A DNA stretch of 41,568 nucleotides from DAOUMU01 sp034409055. Its GTDB lineage: Bacteria; Chloroflexota; Anaerolineae; 4572-78; J111. The stretch is taken from the NCBI GenBank assembly GCA_034409055.1, contig DAOUMU010000439.1, positions 1-41,568 of the forward strand, in the 5' to 3' direction. Position 1 is the stretch's first letter, and each line of letters opens with the position of its first letter. Below are positions 1 to 8,654 of the stretch, piece by piece. The translations under genes were made by a program, and so were the position numbers. The notes under the pieces were generated by a model. It was not told where the DNA came from. It saw nothing but the letters and a program-made list of their open reading frames with translations, and ran no database searches.

Positions 1-3
1 CTC

Positions 4-30
4 GGGTGCAATCCCAAAAAATGACATTTG
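4..30 (+). repeat. Left terminal inverted repeat of the insertion sequence
   Basis: Begins GGGTGCAATCCCAAAA. It pairs with the reverse complement of 1530-1556 with four mismatches over 27 bases. Confidence 0.88.
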
Positions 31-104
31 ACAAAAAATAGTAAAAGAGCATCATCTTCTCCTTAAACCCATAAAAACGCGTTGGCCAAAACGCAAAGGA
101 GAAA

Positions 105-1517
105 ATGATGCCAGAGACAATTTTACAGAATTTTGTTGGAGAAGTAAAGGAACAACTCGAACAACTGGAACAAGAACTCAGGCAAACGCTTGATTTGGCT
201 GTTTTCGAGCAAGCCTTGACGGAGATACTCAACACCTTATCGGCAACTCTGATAGAGAGGGTGCTCAATGAACTGTTGTCTGAGGGCAAGTTGTTAGCTT
301 GTCTGAAGCGATGGGGGGGCAAGTTGGCGATGCGGTTTAAGGAGTACCGGTCAGTCACCTTACGTTTGGCGAATGGTCAAACCATTAGGGTGTCTGCGCC
401 CTACTTTACCAAAGCTCGCTCCAAAAAGCGGCGCAAGAAACGAGGACCCAATGGGCGTGGAGCCTATCTGGGGCTAGATGCACTGGGCATTATCGGACGA
501 AGCAGTCCTCAGTTTGTCAGTGAAGTGGTGAAACTGGCGGTGTTGAGCCCCTCGTTTGAGGTGGCCAAAGAGATGCTAGCCGGACGAGGGGTGAGTATTG
601 ATGTCAAAACAATGCGGCGGTTATGCCGGCAGTTGGGGGCAGTTGGGTTAGAGTTTCGAGGCCAGATTTCGTTGGCGGGGACCGAAAATCTGGCGGGATA
701 CACACTGGTGGTGGGGATAGATGGGGGGCGTTTGCGAGAGCGACGGCCGAAACGAGGCCGAAAAAAGAAGGGTCAGAAACGACAGGGTTATCATACGGAT
801 TGGAAAGAGCCCAAGCTGTTCACCCTTTATCTTTTAGACGCCCAAGGCCAGGTGGTCAAAGAGTTCGATCCCTTACACGACGCCACTATGGGCCAACACG
901 AAGCGATGTTTGCCTTGCTGGAACAATACTTGACCGCCTTGGACTTGTCAGCGGTCAAGCGCATCGTCTTTTGTGGCGATGGCGCTCCCTGGATTTGGGC
1001 GGGGGTGGAAAAGCTATGTGTCAAGATGGGATTAGGACGTGGATGTCCGCTCTATCAGGTGCTAGACTATACCCATGCCAAACAGAATTTGCAGGAAATT
1101 ATCGATTTGCTGCCCCTGACCGGCAGAAAACTGGCTAAACTGGCCAAAAAATGGAAGTTGATGCTCTGGCAAGGAGATATTCAGGGTTTGTACAAACAGA
1201 TATCTGACCAATTGAGTGGCCAAAAGAGAGAGCAGGCCCTCAAAAAATGGCACGATTACTTTGAACGCAACGAGCCACGGATGCAGTATGAAACCTTCAA
1301 GGCCTTGCATCTGCCCTGTGGCAGTGGGTGTGTCGAAAGTGCCATCCGGCGGATCATCAATTTACGGCTCAAAGCCGCCGGTACTTTTTGGACCCAGGAG
1401 ATGGCCGAATACTTTTTGTTCTTGCGCTCACAGTTGTTGTCAGGTCGATGGCATATCTTCTTGCGAAATGTGACCCGCCAAAAAGCACAACTGGTTCACA
1501 ACTTGGGGGGATCGTGA
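105..1517 (+). CDS. DDE-type IS transposase (ISKra4/ISLre2-like)
   Basis: A 470-residue protein that should catalyse cut-and-paste or copy transposition of the surrounding element. The presumed DDE triad is D206 (GIDGGR), D292 (GDGAPWIW) and E411 (GSGCVESAIRR); the last motif and the GDGAxWI box are typical of ISKra4 and UPF0236/ISLre2 transposases. A basic stretch near residues 104-117 and an N-terminal helical segment probably bind the ends. The start at 105 (or 108) follows AAAGGAGA at 95-102. The frame is intact end to end, so the element may be active. The choice between the two families is unsure; the transposase call is not. Confidence 0.9.
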   Translation: MMPETILQNFVGEVKEQLEQLEQELRQTLDLAVFEQALTEILNTLSATLIERVLNELLSEGKLLACLKRWGGKLAMRFKEYRSVTLRLANGQTIRVSAPYFTKARSKKRRKKRGPNGRGAYLGLDALGIIGRSSPQFVSEVVKLAVLSPSFEVAKEMLAGRGVSIDVKTMRRLCRQLGAVGLEFRGQISLAGTENLAGYTLVVGIDGGRLRERRPKRGRKKKGQKRQGYHTDWKEPKLFTLYLLDAQGQVVKEFDPLHDATMGQHEAMFALLEQYLTALDLSAVKRIVFCGDGAPWIWAGVEKLCVKMGLGRGCPLYQVLDYTHAKQNLQEIIDLLPLTGRKLAKLAKKWKLMLWQGDIQGLYKQISDQLSGQKREQALKKWHDYFERNEPRMQYETFKALHLPCGSGCVESAIRRIINLRLKAAGTFWTQEMAEYFLFLRSQLLSGRWHIFLRNVTRQKAQLVHNLGGS

Positions 1518-1529
1518 AGGACTCCTTAT

Positions 1530-1556
1530 CATTTGTCATATTTTGGGAATGCACCC
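1530..1556 (-). repeat. Right terminal inverted repeat of the insertion sequence
   Basis: Read on the minus strand it begins GGGTGCATTCCCAAAA and matches the left end. It starts 13 bases after the transposase stop codon, as expected for a compact IS. Confidence 0.88.
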
Positions 1557-1570
1557 ATTTAACTCCCTCG

Positions 1571-3211
1571 ATGAACTGGCTCACGGTTGATATGGCCAGC
1601 CTGTCCGCAACCAAACCCATTACCGCCAGCCTGGCCACAGGTGGCCGCATTATCCATACCACCTGGGACTCTTTTGCCCGGACTGATTTGGTCGATCCCG
1701 GTCAGGGCCAGCCTTATCAAATGTACATCGACGGGGCGGCCGGCTCGGTGATGCCCCCTGCCGGAGATATCAATTTATTACGCACCGACATCGGTTTTTT
1801 TCCTTTTGCCACCGCCCAGCCAAAGCAAGTGCTGGTAGTCGGGCCAGGGGGCGGTTTGGACATCTGGTTTGGCCTGAGCGGTCAAGCTCAAGCCATTACC
1901 GCTGTGGAGGTCAATCCGGCCAGCGTGGCTATTGTCAATAAGTTTGCTGCTTATCACGGCGATCTGTATCGACAGCCGGGAGTCAGGGTCATCGTCGACG
2001 AAGGCCGCAGCCTGTTGCGTCGTGAAGGCAGAAGGTACGACTTGATTTACCTTTCGCAAGTGGTCACCCTGGCCGCCGAACGCAGCGGCTACGCCCTGAC
2101 CGAGAACACCATCTACACGGTTGAAGCTTTCATCGACTATCTCGATCATCTGCAACCAGGCGGCCAGATTGCCATGAAATTATACGATGAACTAACTCTG
2201 ACCCGGGCCATGGTCACAGCCGCCACCGCCCTGAGCCGGGCTCGCGGGCTGTCTGAAGCCGAAGCAATGGCTCACCTGGCGGTTTTCCTTGACCCGGATG
2301 CCGACCCACCCATTCCGCTGCTGATGGTGCAAGACCACCCTTTCAGTCAAGATGATGCTTTGGCTTATGCTGGTGTAGCCGCCCGAGTCGATTTTGTGCC
2401 ACTTTTTGTGCCGGGCGTGGCCGGCGGGCCAACCCTGGAGGGCATCTTGGCCGGTGAAACCACGTTGGCTGATATTATCACCGCCTCTTCCTCGGATGTC
2501 TCGCCCACCAGCGACGACCGGCCTTTTTTCTACCAATTTGAACGCGGTTTGCCGGAAAGTTTACGGCCATTGTTGTGGGGCCTGGGAGCGATTGTGCTGA
2601 TCGGCTTGGTGAGTTTGGTTATCTCCCAGCGACATAGGGTCGAACCATTGGCCCGATATGTGCCCATTTACTTTGCCGCCTTGGGAGTCGGCTTTATTAC
2701 CATAGAAATTGCCCTCATCCAACAGACTCGCTTATTTCTGGGGCATCCCACGCTGGCCGTGACAACCATCTTGGGGGTTTTGCTCATTGGCGGTGGGGTG
2801 GGCAGTCATCTGGCCGGTGGCTGGCCCGACCTGTCCAGGCAAAAACGATTGTTTGGGGTCATAGTCATGATTGTGGGACTGGTGCTGCTGTGGCTCCTCA
2901 TTTGGCCCTGGCTTAGTCAAACCTTCCGCACCGGTCAAACATTTAGCAGAGGCTTAGTTGCGTCCGTTAGTGTCTTACCCCTGGCCATCCTGCTGGGGAT
3001 GCCCTTTCCACTTGGCCTCCGGTTCGTCGGCCAGTTTGAAAACGGTGACCGTCAGGTTGCCCTGGCCTGGGCCGTCAATGGCCTGATGACCGTGGTCGGT
3101 TCGGCCGGAGCGGTTACCATGGCTATGCTGGCCGGTTTCAACAGCGTCTTGTTGGTTGGGGCCGGGGCGTATGCCATCGCCGCGATTTTTGCCTACATCG
3201 TATCACGATAA
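1571..3211 (+). pseudogene. Membrane spermidine-synthase-like protein, 5'-truncated by IS
   Basis: What remains codes for about 546 residues from an ATG at 1571. A Rossmann-type aminopropyltransferase/methyltransferase domain comes first (VLVVGPGGGLDIW, then TAVEVNP), followed by five or six hydrophobic helices in the C-terminal 200 residues (for example AIVLIGLVSLVI, YIVSR at the end). Fused MFS/spermidine-synthase proteins normally carry several membrane helices before the catalytic domain, and these are missing here. The open frame runs straight out of the IS right end at 1557 with no Shine-Dalgarno before 1571, so the N-terminal part most likely lies left of the window. Residual expression could come from a promoter within the IS. 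Substrate cannot be told: proteins of this class are not all true spermidine synthases. Confidence 0.72.
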
Positions 3212-3235
3212 GCACTTATCTAGTCGAAACATACC

Positions 3236-4075
3236 ATGACAGATCAACTCAAAAACCTATGGGCCTATTTTGAAGATGAGACTAAAAGCTTCAGTGGACA
3301 GTTCGGTTTAGCCGCGCAGCGTATCGATGGGGATAAGCCAATTCTCTACCACGCTGACCACCTTTTCCCAACGGCCAGCGTCATCAAGCTGGTCCTGCTG
3401 GCCGAATATTTTGCTCAAGTGGCGGCGGGTGAACTTGCGCCCGATTACCAAGTCGCAATCAAGGCCGAGGACCAGGTCGGCGGCTCGGGCGTGCTTAAGG
3501 ATTTGCAGCCGGATTTACGGCTTAGTTTACAAGACATAGCCACCTTAGCCATCACCGTCAGTGATAACACGGCCGCCAATCTGCTCATCGAGCAGGTCGG
3601 CGGCCTGACCCGAATCAATGCTCGCTTGCAAACCTTAGGAATGCTCAACACCACCATGGGCCGGTCCTTTATTTTCGACGCCACGGTAGACAACACCGGC
3701 ACACCCGCCGACTTTTTAGGCCTGCTGCTGAAGTTGGCCCGGCAGCAATTGATTAATCCGGCCGTTAGCCAGCAGATGTTAGCCCTTATGCGTCGCCAGC
3801 AGTATATGACCTACATCCCCCGCTACCTGCCTTACCACCCTTTTGCGGTCGAGTACAGCCTACCTCAGATAATCACCATTGCCAATAAAGTGGGCATGCT
3901 GCGCGGTACCGTCAACGATGCGGCCATTATCACCAGTTCCTCCCTTTCTTACGCCCTGGTTATCTTTACTCGCGACTGTCAGGACCATCGGCCTGACCCG
4001 GATAATGAAGGGGGGCTACTGGTGGCCCGGCTTTCGAAGCGTATTTATGATTATTTTTGTCACTCTGAGGCGTAG
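3236..4075 (+). CDS. Serine hydrolase, class A beta-lactamase-like fold
   Basis: A 279-residue protein with the active-site signatures of the penicillin-binding/beta-lactamase superfamily: S48-V-I-K51 (SxxK), S109-D-N111 (SDN) and K218-V-G220 in place of KTG. The omega-loop ExxLN of true class A beta-lactamases is not evident, so a D-Ala-D-Ala-type peptidase or esterase is at least as likely as antibiotic hydrolysis. No signal peptide is visible, which is odd for this fold and may mean a cytoplasmic location or a wrong start. No good ribosome site precedes the ATG. The last five residues (CHSEA) and the stop are encoded within the palindromic repeat at 4058-4156, so the native C-terminus may have been replaced. 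Confidence 0.8.
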   Translation: MTDQLKNLWAYFEDETKSFSGQFGLAAQRIDGDKPILYHADHLFPTASVIKLVLLAEYFAQVAAGELAPDYQVAIKAEDQVGGSGVLKDLQPDLRLSLQDIATLAITVSDNTAANLLIEQVGGLTRINARLQTLGMLNTTMGRSFIFDATVDNTGTPADFLGLLLKLARQQLINPAVSQQMLALMRRQQYMTYIPRYLPYHPFAVEYSLPQIITIANKVGMLRGTVNDAAIITSSSLSYALVIFTRDCQDHRPDPDNEGGLLVARLSKRIYDYFCHSEA

Positions 4076-4156
4076 CGAAGCGAAGCCGAAGAGTCTCCCG
4101 GCTTCTTTGGACCAACCAAATAGGAGATTCTTCTCGCTACGCTCCTCAGAATGACA
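4058..4156. repeat. Intergenic palindromic repeat (REP-like)
   Basis: The left arm TGTCACTCTGAGG-CGTAGCGA and the right arm, which reads TGTCATTCTGAGGAGCGTAG on the other strand, form an imperfect inverted repeat of about 35 bases per arm. Dispersed elements with this CTGAGG-GCGTAGCGA core are common between genes in several environmental phyla. It lies between two convergent genes and could act as a two-way terminator by forming a long hairpin. It overlaps the end of the hydrolase gene. Confidence 0.75.
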
Positions 4157-4194
4157 TGAAAGAGAATAGTTACGAGCAACAAAACAGGCGCTTA

Positions 4195-5586
4195 TCAACT
4201 AACCGGTAGGGTCATAGTGAAGGTCGTTCCCCGACCGGGTTCGCTTTCAGCCGCAATCGTCCCCCCGTGGGCTTCAACAATCGCCTTGGCAATGGCCAGC
4301 CCTAAGCCCGACCCGGCATGATCTGGTTGGCGGGACTTTTCCCCCCGATAAAAGCGGGCAAAAATATGGGGCAACTTATCCGGGGCAATGCCCGTCCCGT
4401 TATCTTGCACGCTCAACAGGACAGCATTTTCTTGATGCTGGCCAGACAGGATAATCTGCCCCCCTTCGGGCGTGTATCGCAAGGCATTACTGACCAGGTT
4501 CCCCAACATCTGGGCCATTCGGTCTGGATCGGCCTTTATTTCTGGCAACTCAGCCCCAACTTTAACTTGTACGGCAATATTCAATTGCTGAGCCTGGGGT
4601 ATATGGGCAGTGGCCGTTCGTTCTAACAACTCTCGCGGAGAGACGGGTTGGCGGTTTAACTTCAACTCGCCTGCGTCCGCCAGGGATAAAGTGCGCAGGT
4701 CTTGGACCAAAAGGCTCAGATGTTCGGCCTCCTGGTGCATCACCCGCAGCGTATCTGGGGTGGGCTCTAAGACCCCGTCACTCAACGCCTCGGTATATCC
4801 CTTGATTACGCTCAAGGGTGTGCGTAAGTCGTGGGCAATATCGGCCGTCATCTGGCGACGTAACTGGTTGGCCCGGACCAGATCGGCGCTCATCTGGTTG
4901 AAGGATGCGGCTAATTCTCCCAATTCATCCTTAGAGCGAACAGGCACGCGCTGCTCCAGGTCCCCTTTAGACATAGCGCGGGTGGCGGTCGTCAGTTCGC
5001 GCAAGGGGCGGGTGAGGGTACGGGTCAGAAGAATGCCCAAGAGTAAGGCAATGGCCGTGGCCCCAAAAGCGGCCTTAAGCAAAGCCTGATTGATCCGGTC
5101 CAAATATTGCCGTTCCAGGGTATCACGCTCTAGGGTTTCGGCGGGGTTGAGAACGATGCCGACCACCTGGCCGTCAATTTCAACCGGCGTTCCCTGGGCA
5201 ACCTCGGCAGCCGGCACCCGATCACCCAGGCGGTACTGACCGATAGGGATAACCACGTAGTCGTTTTGATCTACTAATCCAAACCGTGGTGGAGCGGCTG
5301 GTGGCGGCGGTGGTGGGGGTAAATTGTTTGTGTCAGCGGCTGGCCTGGGCACCGGAGGGGGTGGATTCCTCTGCTGGCCAAATATGTCCGCAATGCCGGC
5401 CCACGAACCTACACTCTGATAGTAGATAGAAACGTCAGCAATAAAGTTTGCCCGGGCCTGTTCTAACAAAAAGCGATCAAATTCGGTGATAGTCGACCAC
5501 CGGGCAAAGAGGGCCACCAGGGCCGCCCCGATCAGGCTGATAATTAGAAAAGCAAAGATGAGTTTCAGCGTTAGTGAGCGGGTCAT
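4195..5586 (-). CDS. Two-component sensor histidine kinase (HAMP-HisKA-HATPase)
   Basis: A 463-residue membrane sensor kinase. A first membrane helix (about residues 8-28) is followed by an extracytoplasmic stretch that contains two proline runs (about 75-100), a second helix (about 172-188), a HAMP linker (about 190-240), the dimerisation box with phospho-acceptor H252 (DIAHDLRTPLS), and a HATPase domain with N, G1 (DNGTGI), F (FARFYRGE) and G2 (GSGLGLAI) boxes. It starts three bases after the stop of the response regulator gene, with no ribosome site of its own, so translation is probably coupled. The pair should form a BaeS/PhoR-like envelope-sensing system; the signal is unknown. Confidence 0.93.
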   Translation of the reverse strand: MTRSLTLKLIFAFLIISLIGAALVALFARWSTITEFDRFLLEQARANFIADVSIYYQSVGSWAGIADIFGQQRNPPPPVPRPAADTNNLPPPPPPPAAPPRFGLVDQNDYVVIPIGQYRLGDRVPAAEVAQGTPVEIDGQVVGIVLNPAETLERDTLERQYLDRINQALLKAAFGATAIALLLGILLTRTLTRPLRELTTATRAMSKGDLEQRVPVRSKDELGELAASFNQMSADLVRANQLRRQMTADIAHDLRTPLSVIKGYTEALSDGVLEPTPDTLRVMHQEAEHLSLLVQDLRTLSLADAGELKLNRQPVSPRELLERTATAHIPQAQQLNIAVQVKVGAELPEIKADPDRMAQMLGNLVSNALRYTPEGGQIILSGQHQENAVLLSVQDNGTGIAPDKLPHIFARFYRGEKSRQPDHAGSGLGLAIAKAIVEAHGGTIAAESEPGRGTTFTMTLPVS

Positions 5587-5589
5587 CGG

Positions 5590-6291
5590 TTAGGTTTCGG
5601 TCGTCATAAAGTCCGGACAAAAGCGATAGCCAACCCCAAAGACTGTTTCCACATAGCGCGGGTTTTTCGGGTCTGGCTCAATTTTAGCCCGCAGATTTCT
5701 GATATGGACATCTATGGTGCGCTCAACGCGTTCGAAGGTATCACCTTGCAGGTAGTCCAACAATTCTGAGCGTGAGAACACCCGCCCCGGGGTTGACATC
5801 AACGTGGTCAGCAGGTCAAACTCGGAGGGGGTCAGATTGACGGGCCGGTTGCCCACCTGTACCTGTCGGGCCCCTTTGTCAAGCATGATGTCGGCGGCAC
5901 GCAAAACCTCCGTGACCAGGGCATCTTTGTTAACCCGACGTAAAACAGCCCGAACACGGGCTACGAGTTCACGCATGCTAAACGGTTTGGTCACGTAGTC
6001 ATCAGCACCGAGTTCTAAGCCCAACACCTTATCCGACTCTTCTAATTTGGCGGTCAAGAGAATAATGGGGGTTTCCTTTTCTCGGGTGAAGATGCGCATA
6101 AATTCATAGCCATCCATTTCGGGCATCATAATGTCGAGGATAATCAGGTCTGGTTTTTCCTGACGCGCCACAAAGAGAGCGTTGCGGCCATCCTCGGCAG
6201 TCACCACCCGGAAGCCTTCTTTTGTCAAATACGCCTTGACCAGGTCCCGTAAATTTTTTTTATCATCGACTACCAGAATTGTCTTGGTCAT
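5590..6291 (-). CDS. OmpR/PhoB-family response regulator
   Basis: A 233-residue transcription factor with an N-terminal receiver domain (acid pair D9-D10, phospho-acceptor D53 in LIILDIMMPEMDG, T80, K102 in VTKPF) and a C-terminal winged-helix DNA-binding domain (about residues 130-225; RTIDVHIRNLRAKIE and the VFGVGYRF end). It is encoded just before the histidine kinase gene, its evident partner. The gene begins six bases after the stop of the alanyl-tRNA-editing gene, so it is probably on the same transcript. Targets are unknown. Confidence 0.95.
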   Translation of the reverse strand: MTKTILVVDDKKNLRDLVKAYLTKEGFRVVTAEDGRNALFVARQEKPDLIILDIMMPEMDGYEFMRIFTREKETPIILLTAKLEESDKVLGLELGADDYVTKPFSMRELVARVRAVLRRVNKDALVTEVLRAADIMLDKGARQVQVGNRPVNLTPSEFDLLTTLMSTPGRVFSRSELLDYLQGDTFERVERTIDVHIRNLRAKIEPDPKNPRYVETVFGVGYRFCPDFMTTET

Positions 6292-6297
6292 AATGTG

Positions 6298-7515
6298 TTA
6301 TTTCCCCGTCTTCGAGATGTAATCCCTGGTATCGTCAAAAAATGTTTCAATTTGCTTCTCCGTCGCCTGGCCGCCCCCCTGGGCCATTTTGTTATCACCA
6401 CCACCCTTACCCCCAATTCGGGCCAATTGTTTTGCCAGCAGTTCTTTAGCCCTGACGTTAGTGTTGTCGGCACAACTCACAATTACGGATAGCTTTTGAC
6501 CATCGTAACCGGCCAGCACCGCGATGACATCCTCTTCTTCTCGTAACAGCTTGGCCAGTTGACGCAGCTCATTGAAAGACCGATCTTCGAACGTCGTCAA
6601 AATTAACCGGTAAGCCCCAAACTTTTCGGCTCGCTCCAAAAGCTGCTGAGCTTCCAGAGACAAAATTTCTCCCCTAAGCCGTTCGACTTCTCTCTGCGCT
6701 AATCGCAACTGTTCTGTTTGCTGGTGGACGAGGTTTGCCACCTCATCAGGCGCTGTACTCAGGTTCCGGCTGATCTCTGTCACGATGTGGTGACAATGCT
6801 GAAAATAGTGCAAGGCTTGATTGCCGGCCACAAAATGAAGACGTAACTTTTTGTTTTTGCTCTCGGTCTTAAGGATTTTTACCAGGCCAATCATGCCTGT
6901 AGTGGGGCAATGGGTGCCGCCACAGGCAGAATAATCAAACGAATCAACTTCAACCACGCGGATTTGGCCCTTGACGGTTGGGGGACGGCGGAAGGGCACG
7001 GTATGGATTTGCTCGTCCGTAATAAAATAGGATTTGATGGGACGATTCTCAAAAATAATGCCGTTAGCAAACCGCTCCACACGCTCTAACTCGGCCTGAG
7101 TCAGGTCTGCCAGTGGTACATCGAGGGTGGACGGCGTATCGGCGCTAATCTTGACCGACAGGGTCTCCAACCTCAGCCAGGCTTCCAGAGATCGCGACAG
7201 GATGTGTTGGGCAGAATGGTGCTGCATATGGCCCAGACGACGGTCATAATCAATTTTGGCCGGGACAATTGATCCGGAGATGTCCCGGTCAAGCCGGTGC
7301 ACCACCTGGCCCACTTTGTCCTTGAAGACATCAACCACCTGCGCCTCTCCCAAGATGCCGGTATCATGGGCCTGGCCCCCACCGGTCGGGTAGAAGTAGG
7401 TTTTCTCCAGAATAACGTCAATTTGACCCTTGTCAGCCCTGGTCTTATGGACAACCTTTGCTTCAAATTCGAGCTTCAACGGGGCATTGAGATAGGCCAG
7501 TTGTTGTTCTATCAA
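6298..7515 (-). CDS. Alanyl-tRNA editing protein, AlaX-like with DHHA1 tail
   Basis: A 405-residue stand-alone relative of the editing half of alanyl-tRNA synthetase, expected to deacylate Ser- or Gly-tRNA(Ala). The N-terminal barrel contains FYPTGGGQAHD, the zinc-site HHSAQH and the CGGTH motif; a coiled-coil linker (about 255-290) leads to a DHHA1 domain with the GGKGGGDNKMAQGGG signature near the C-terminus. This long form matches AlaX-L. The start is TTG at 7515, chosen because AGGAGA precedes it and because the family's N-terminus begins here. It lies 30 bases after prs and 6 before the response regulator gene. Confidence 0.9.
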   Translation of the reverse strand: MIEQQLAYLNAPLKLEFEAKVVHKTRADKGQIDVILEKTYFYPTGGGQAHDTGILGEAQVVDVFKDKVGQVVHRLDRDISGSIVPAKIDYDRRLGHMQHHSAQHILSRSLEAWLRLETLSVKISADTPSTLDVPLADLTQAELERVERFANGIIFENRPIKSYFITDEQIHTVPFRRPPTVKGQIRVVEVDSFDYSACGGTHCPTTGMIGLVKILKTESKNKKLRLHFVAGNQALHYFQHCHHIVTEISRNLSTAPDEVANLVHQQTEQLRLAQREVERLRGEILSLEAQQLLERAEKFGAYRLILTTFEDRSFNELRQLAKLLREEEDVIAVLAGYDGQKLSVIVSCADNTNVRAKELLAKQLARIGGKGGGDNKMAQGGGQATEKQIETFFDDTRDYISKTGK

Positions 7516-7545
7516 AAAGAAATCTCCTAATACGCTTTCCCTCCC

Positions 7546-8523
7546 TCATTCATTAAAAAGCTCTCCTACAGAAATACCCAGGTGAATACGGCGAATCACC
7601 TCGGCCAGGAGAGGGGCCACGGAGAGGGTGGTCAAATTACTAAATTTTTTATGGGGCGGCAGGGCGATGGTGTTGGTGACCACCACTTCTTTGACCGGGG
7701 CTCGGCTCAGCCGTTGCACGGCCGGGTCAGAAAACACGGAGTGGGTCACACAGGCATAAATATCTTGCGCTCCTTGTTTTTTCAAAAAGACTATGGCTTC
7801 GACCATCGTGCCGGCCGTGTCGATTTCGTCGTCAAAGATGATGCAGTTTTTCCCCTGTACCTGACCAATGATATTCAGTACCTTGGCCTGGCTGCCATCT
7901 TTTTTTTGTACGCGGCGCTTTTCGATAACGGCCAAGGGCAAAACCAGGTCCTGAGCAAAGTTGCGCGAGCGTTTGGTGGCGCCAATATCGCCGGCCACGA
8001 CCACCGCGTTGGAAATATGCTTATTTCTGACATAATCGCTTATAAGATGAAAAGCCGTAATCTCGTCAACGGGAATGTTAAAAAAACCCTGGATTTGCCC
8101 GGCATGCAAATCCAGGGTTAAAAAGCGATCGGCTCCGGCCACGCTGATCATGTCGGCGACCAGGCGAGCGGTAATCGGCACGCGGGGCTGGTCCTTTTTG
8201 TCCGTGCGGCCATAACCGTAGTAAGGGACAACAGCACTGATACGTCCGGCCGAGTCGCGTTTGGCCGTATCAATCATGATCAGCAGTTCCATCAGATTAT
8301 CGTTAACCGAGGCCATCTCTCCTTCTTCGTTATAAGAAACAGCAATGGGCTGAATAATAAAAACATCTTTGCCCCGGACACTGGTCAGCAACTGGCAAAA
8401 GATGTTCTGATTAGCAAACTTAAAAACATTGGCCGGGCAAAGTGGTACAGCCAGAGCCTGGCTAACCTCTTGGGCCAGTTGCGGATTGCCGTTTCCACTG
8501 AAAAGAGCTATTTCTCCGTACAT
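7546..8523 (-). CDS. prs: Ribose-phosphate pyrophosphokinase
   Basis: Makes PRPP from ribose 5-phosphate and ATP for purine, pyrimidine, histidine, tryptophan and NAD synthesis. Recognisable blocks are FSGNGNPQLA at the N-terminus, the ATP-binding loop, VVPYYGYGRTDKKDQPRVPITARL (a longer stretch abbreviated here as PYYGYGRTDKKDQ), the metal site LDLHAGQIQGFF and the PRPP loop FDDEIDTAGTM. The double ATG at 8526/8523 follows GGGGAGG; the second ATG has the better spacing (7 bases) and gives 325 residues, close to the family norm. A longer frame reaching 8607 is not needed. It probably heads a run with alaX-like and the two-component genes. Confidence 0.95.
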   Translation of the reverse strand: MYGEIALFSGNGNPQLAQEVSQALAVPLCPANVFKFANQNIFCQLLTSVRGKDVFIIQPIAVSYNEEGEMASVNDNLMELLIMIDTAKRDSAGRISAVVPYYGYGRTDKKDQPRVPITARLVADMISVAGADRFLTLDLHAGQIQGFFNIPVDEITAFHLISDYVRNKHISNAVVVAGDIGATKRSRNFAQDLVLPLAVIEKRRVQKKDGSQAKVLNIIGQVQGKNCIIFDDEIDTAGTMVEAIVFLKKQGAQDIYACVTHSVFSDPAVQRLSRAPVKEVVVTNTIALPPHKKFSNLTTLSVAPLLAEVIRRIHLGISVGELFNE

Positions 8524-8654
8524 CATTTTGCCTCCCCGGTGGCAGATTTGCCGGAATGGGGTAAAGATGGACCCACCCTTCTTTTCTTTAAGGTTAAAGC
8601 ATCGCAAAAATTAAATGGACGACGCCTGTTATTGGTCAGACAAAGTAACATATT

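Larger units (their letters stand above)
4..1556 (+). mobile_element. Complete insertion sequence, ISKra4/ISLre2-like
   Basis: The element is bounded by imperfect terminal inverted repeats, 4-30 and 1530-1556, both starting GGGTGCA and matching at about 23 of 27 positions. It carries a single transposase gene reading from left to right. The left flank inside the window is only three bases, so a target-site duplication cannot be checked. To its right the sequence runs directly into a reading frame for a spermidine-synthase-like protein that lacks its usual N-terminal part, so the element probably sits inside that gene. The family assignment rests on transposase motifs and size (about 1.55 kb) and is tentative. 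Confidence 0.9.

Noticed and set aside
623..1138. Second plus-strand reading frame inside the transposase gene
   Set aside because: It lies in another frame of the complete transposase and has no known motif.
8524..8607. N-terminal extension of prs
   Set aside because: The family starts at MYGEIALFSGNGN, and GGGGAGG lies before the ATG pair at 8526/8523.
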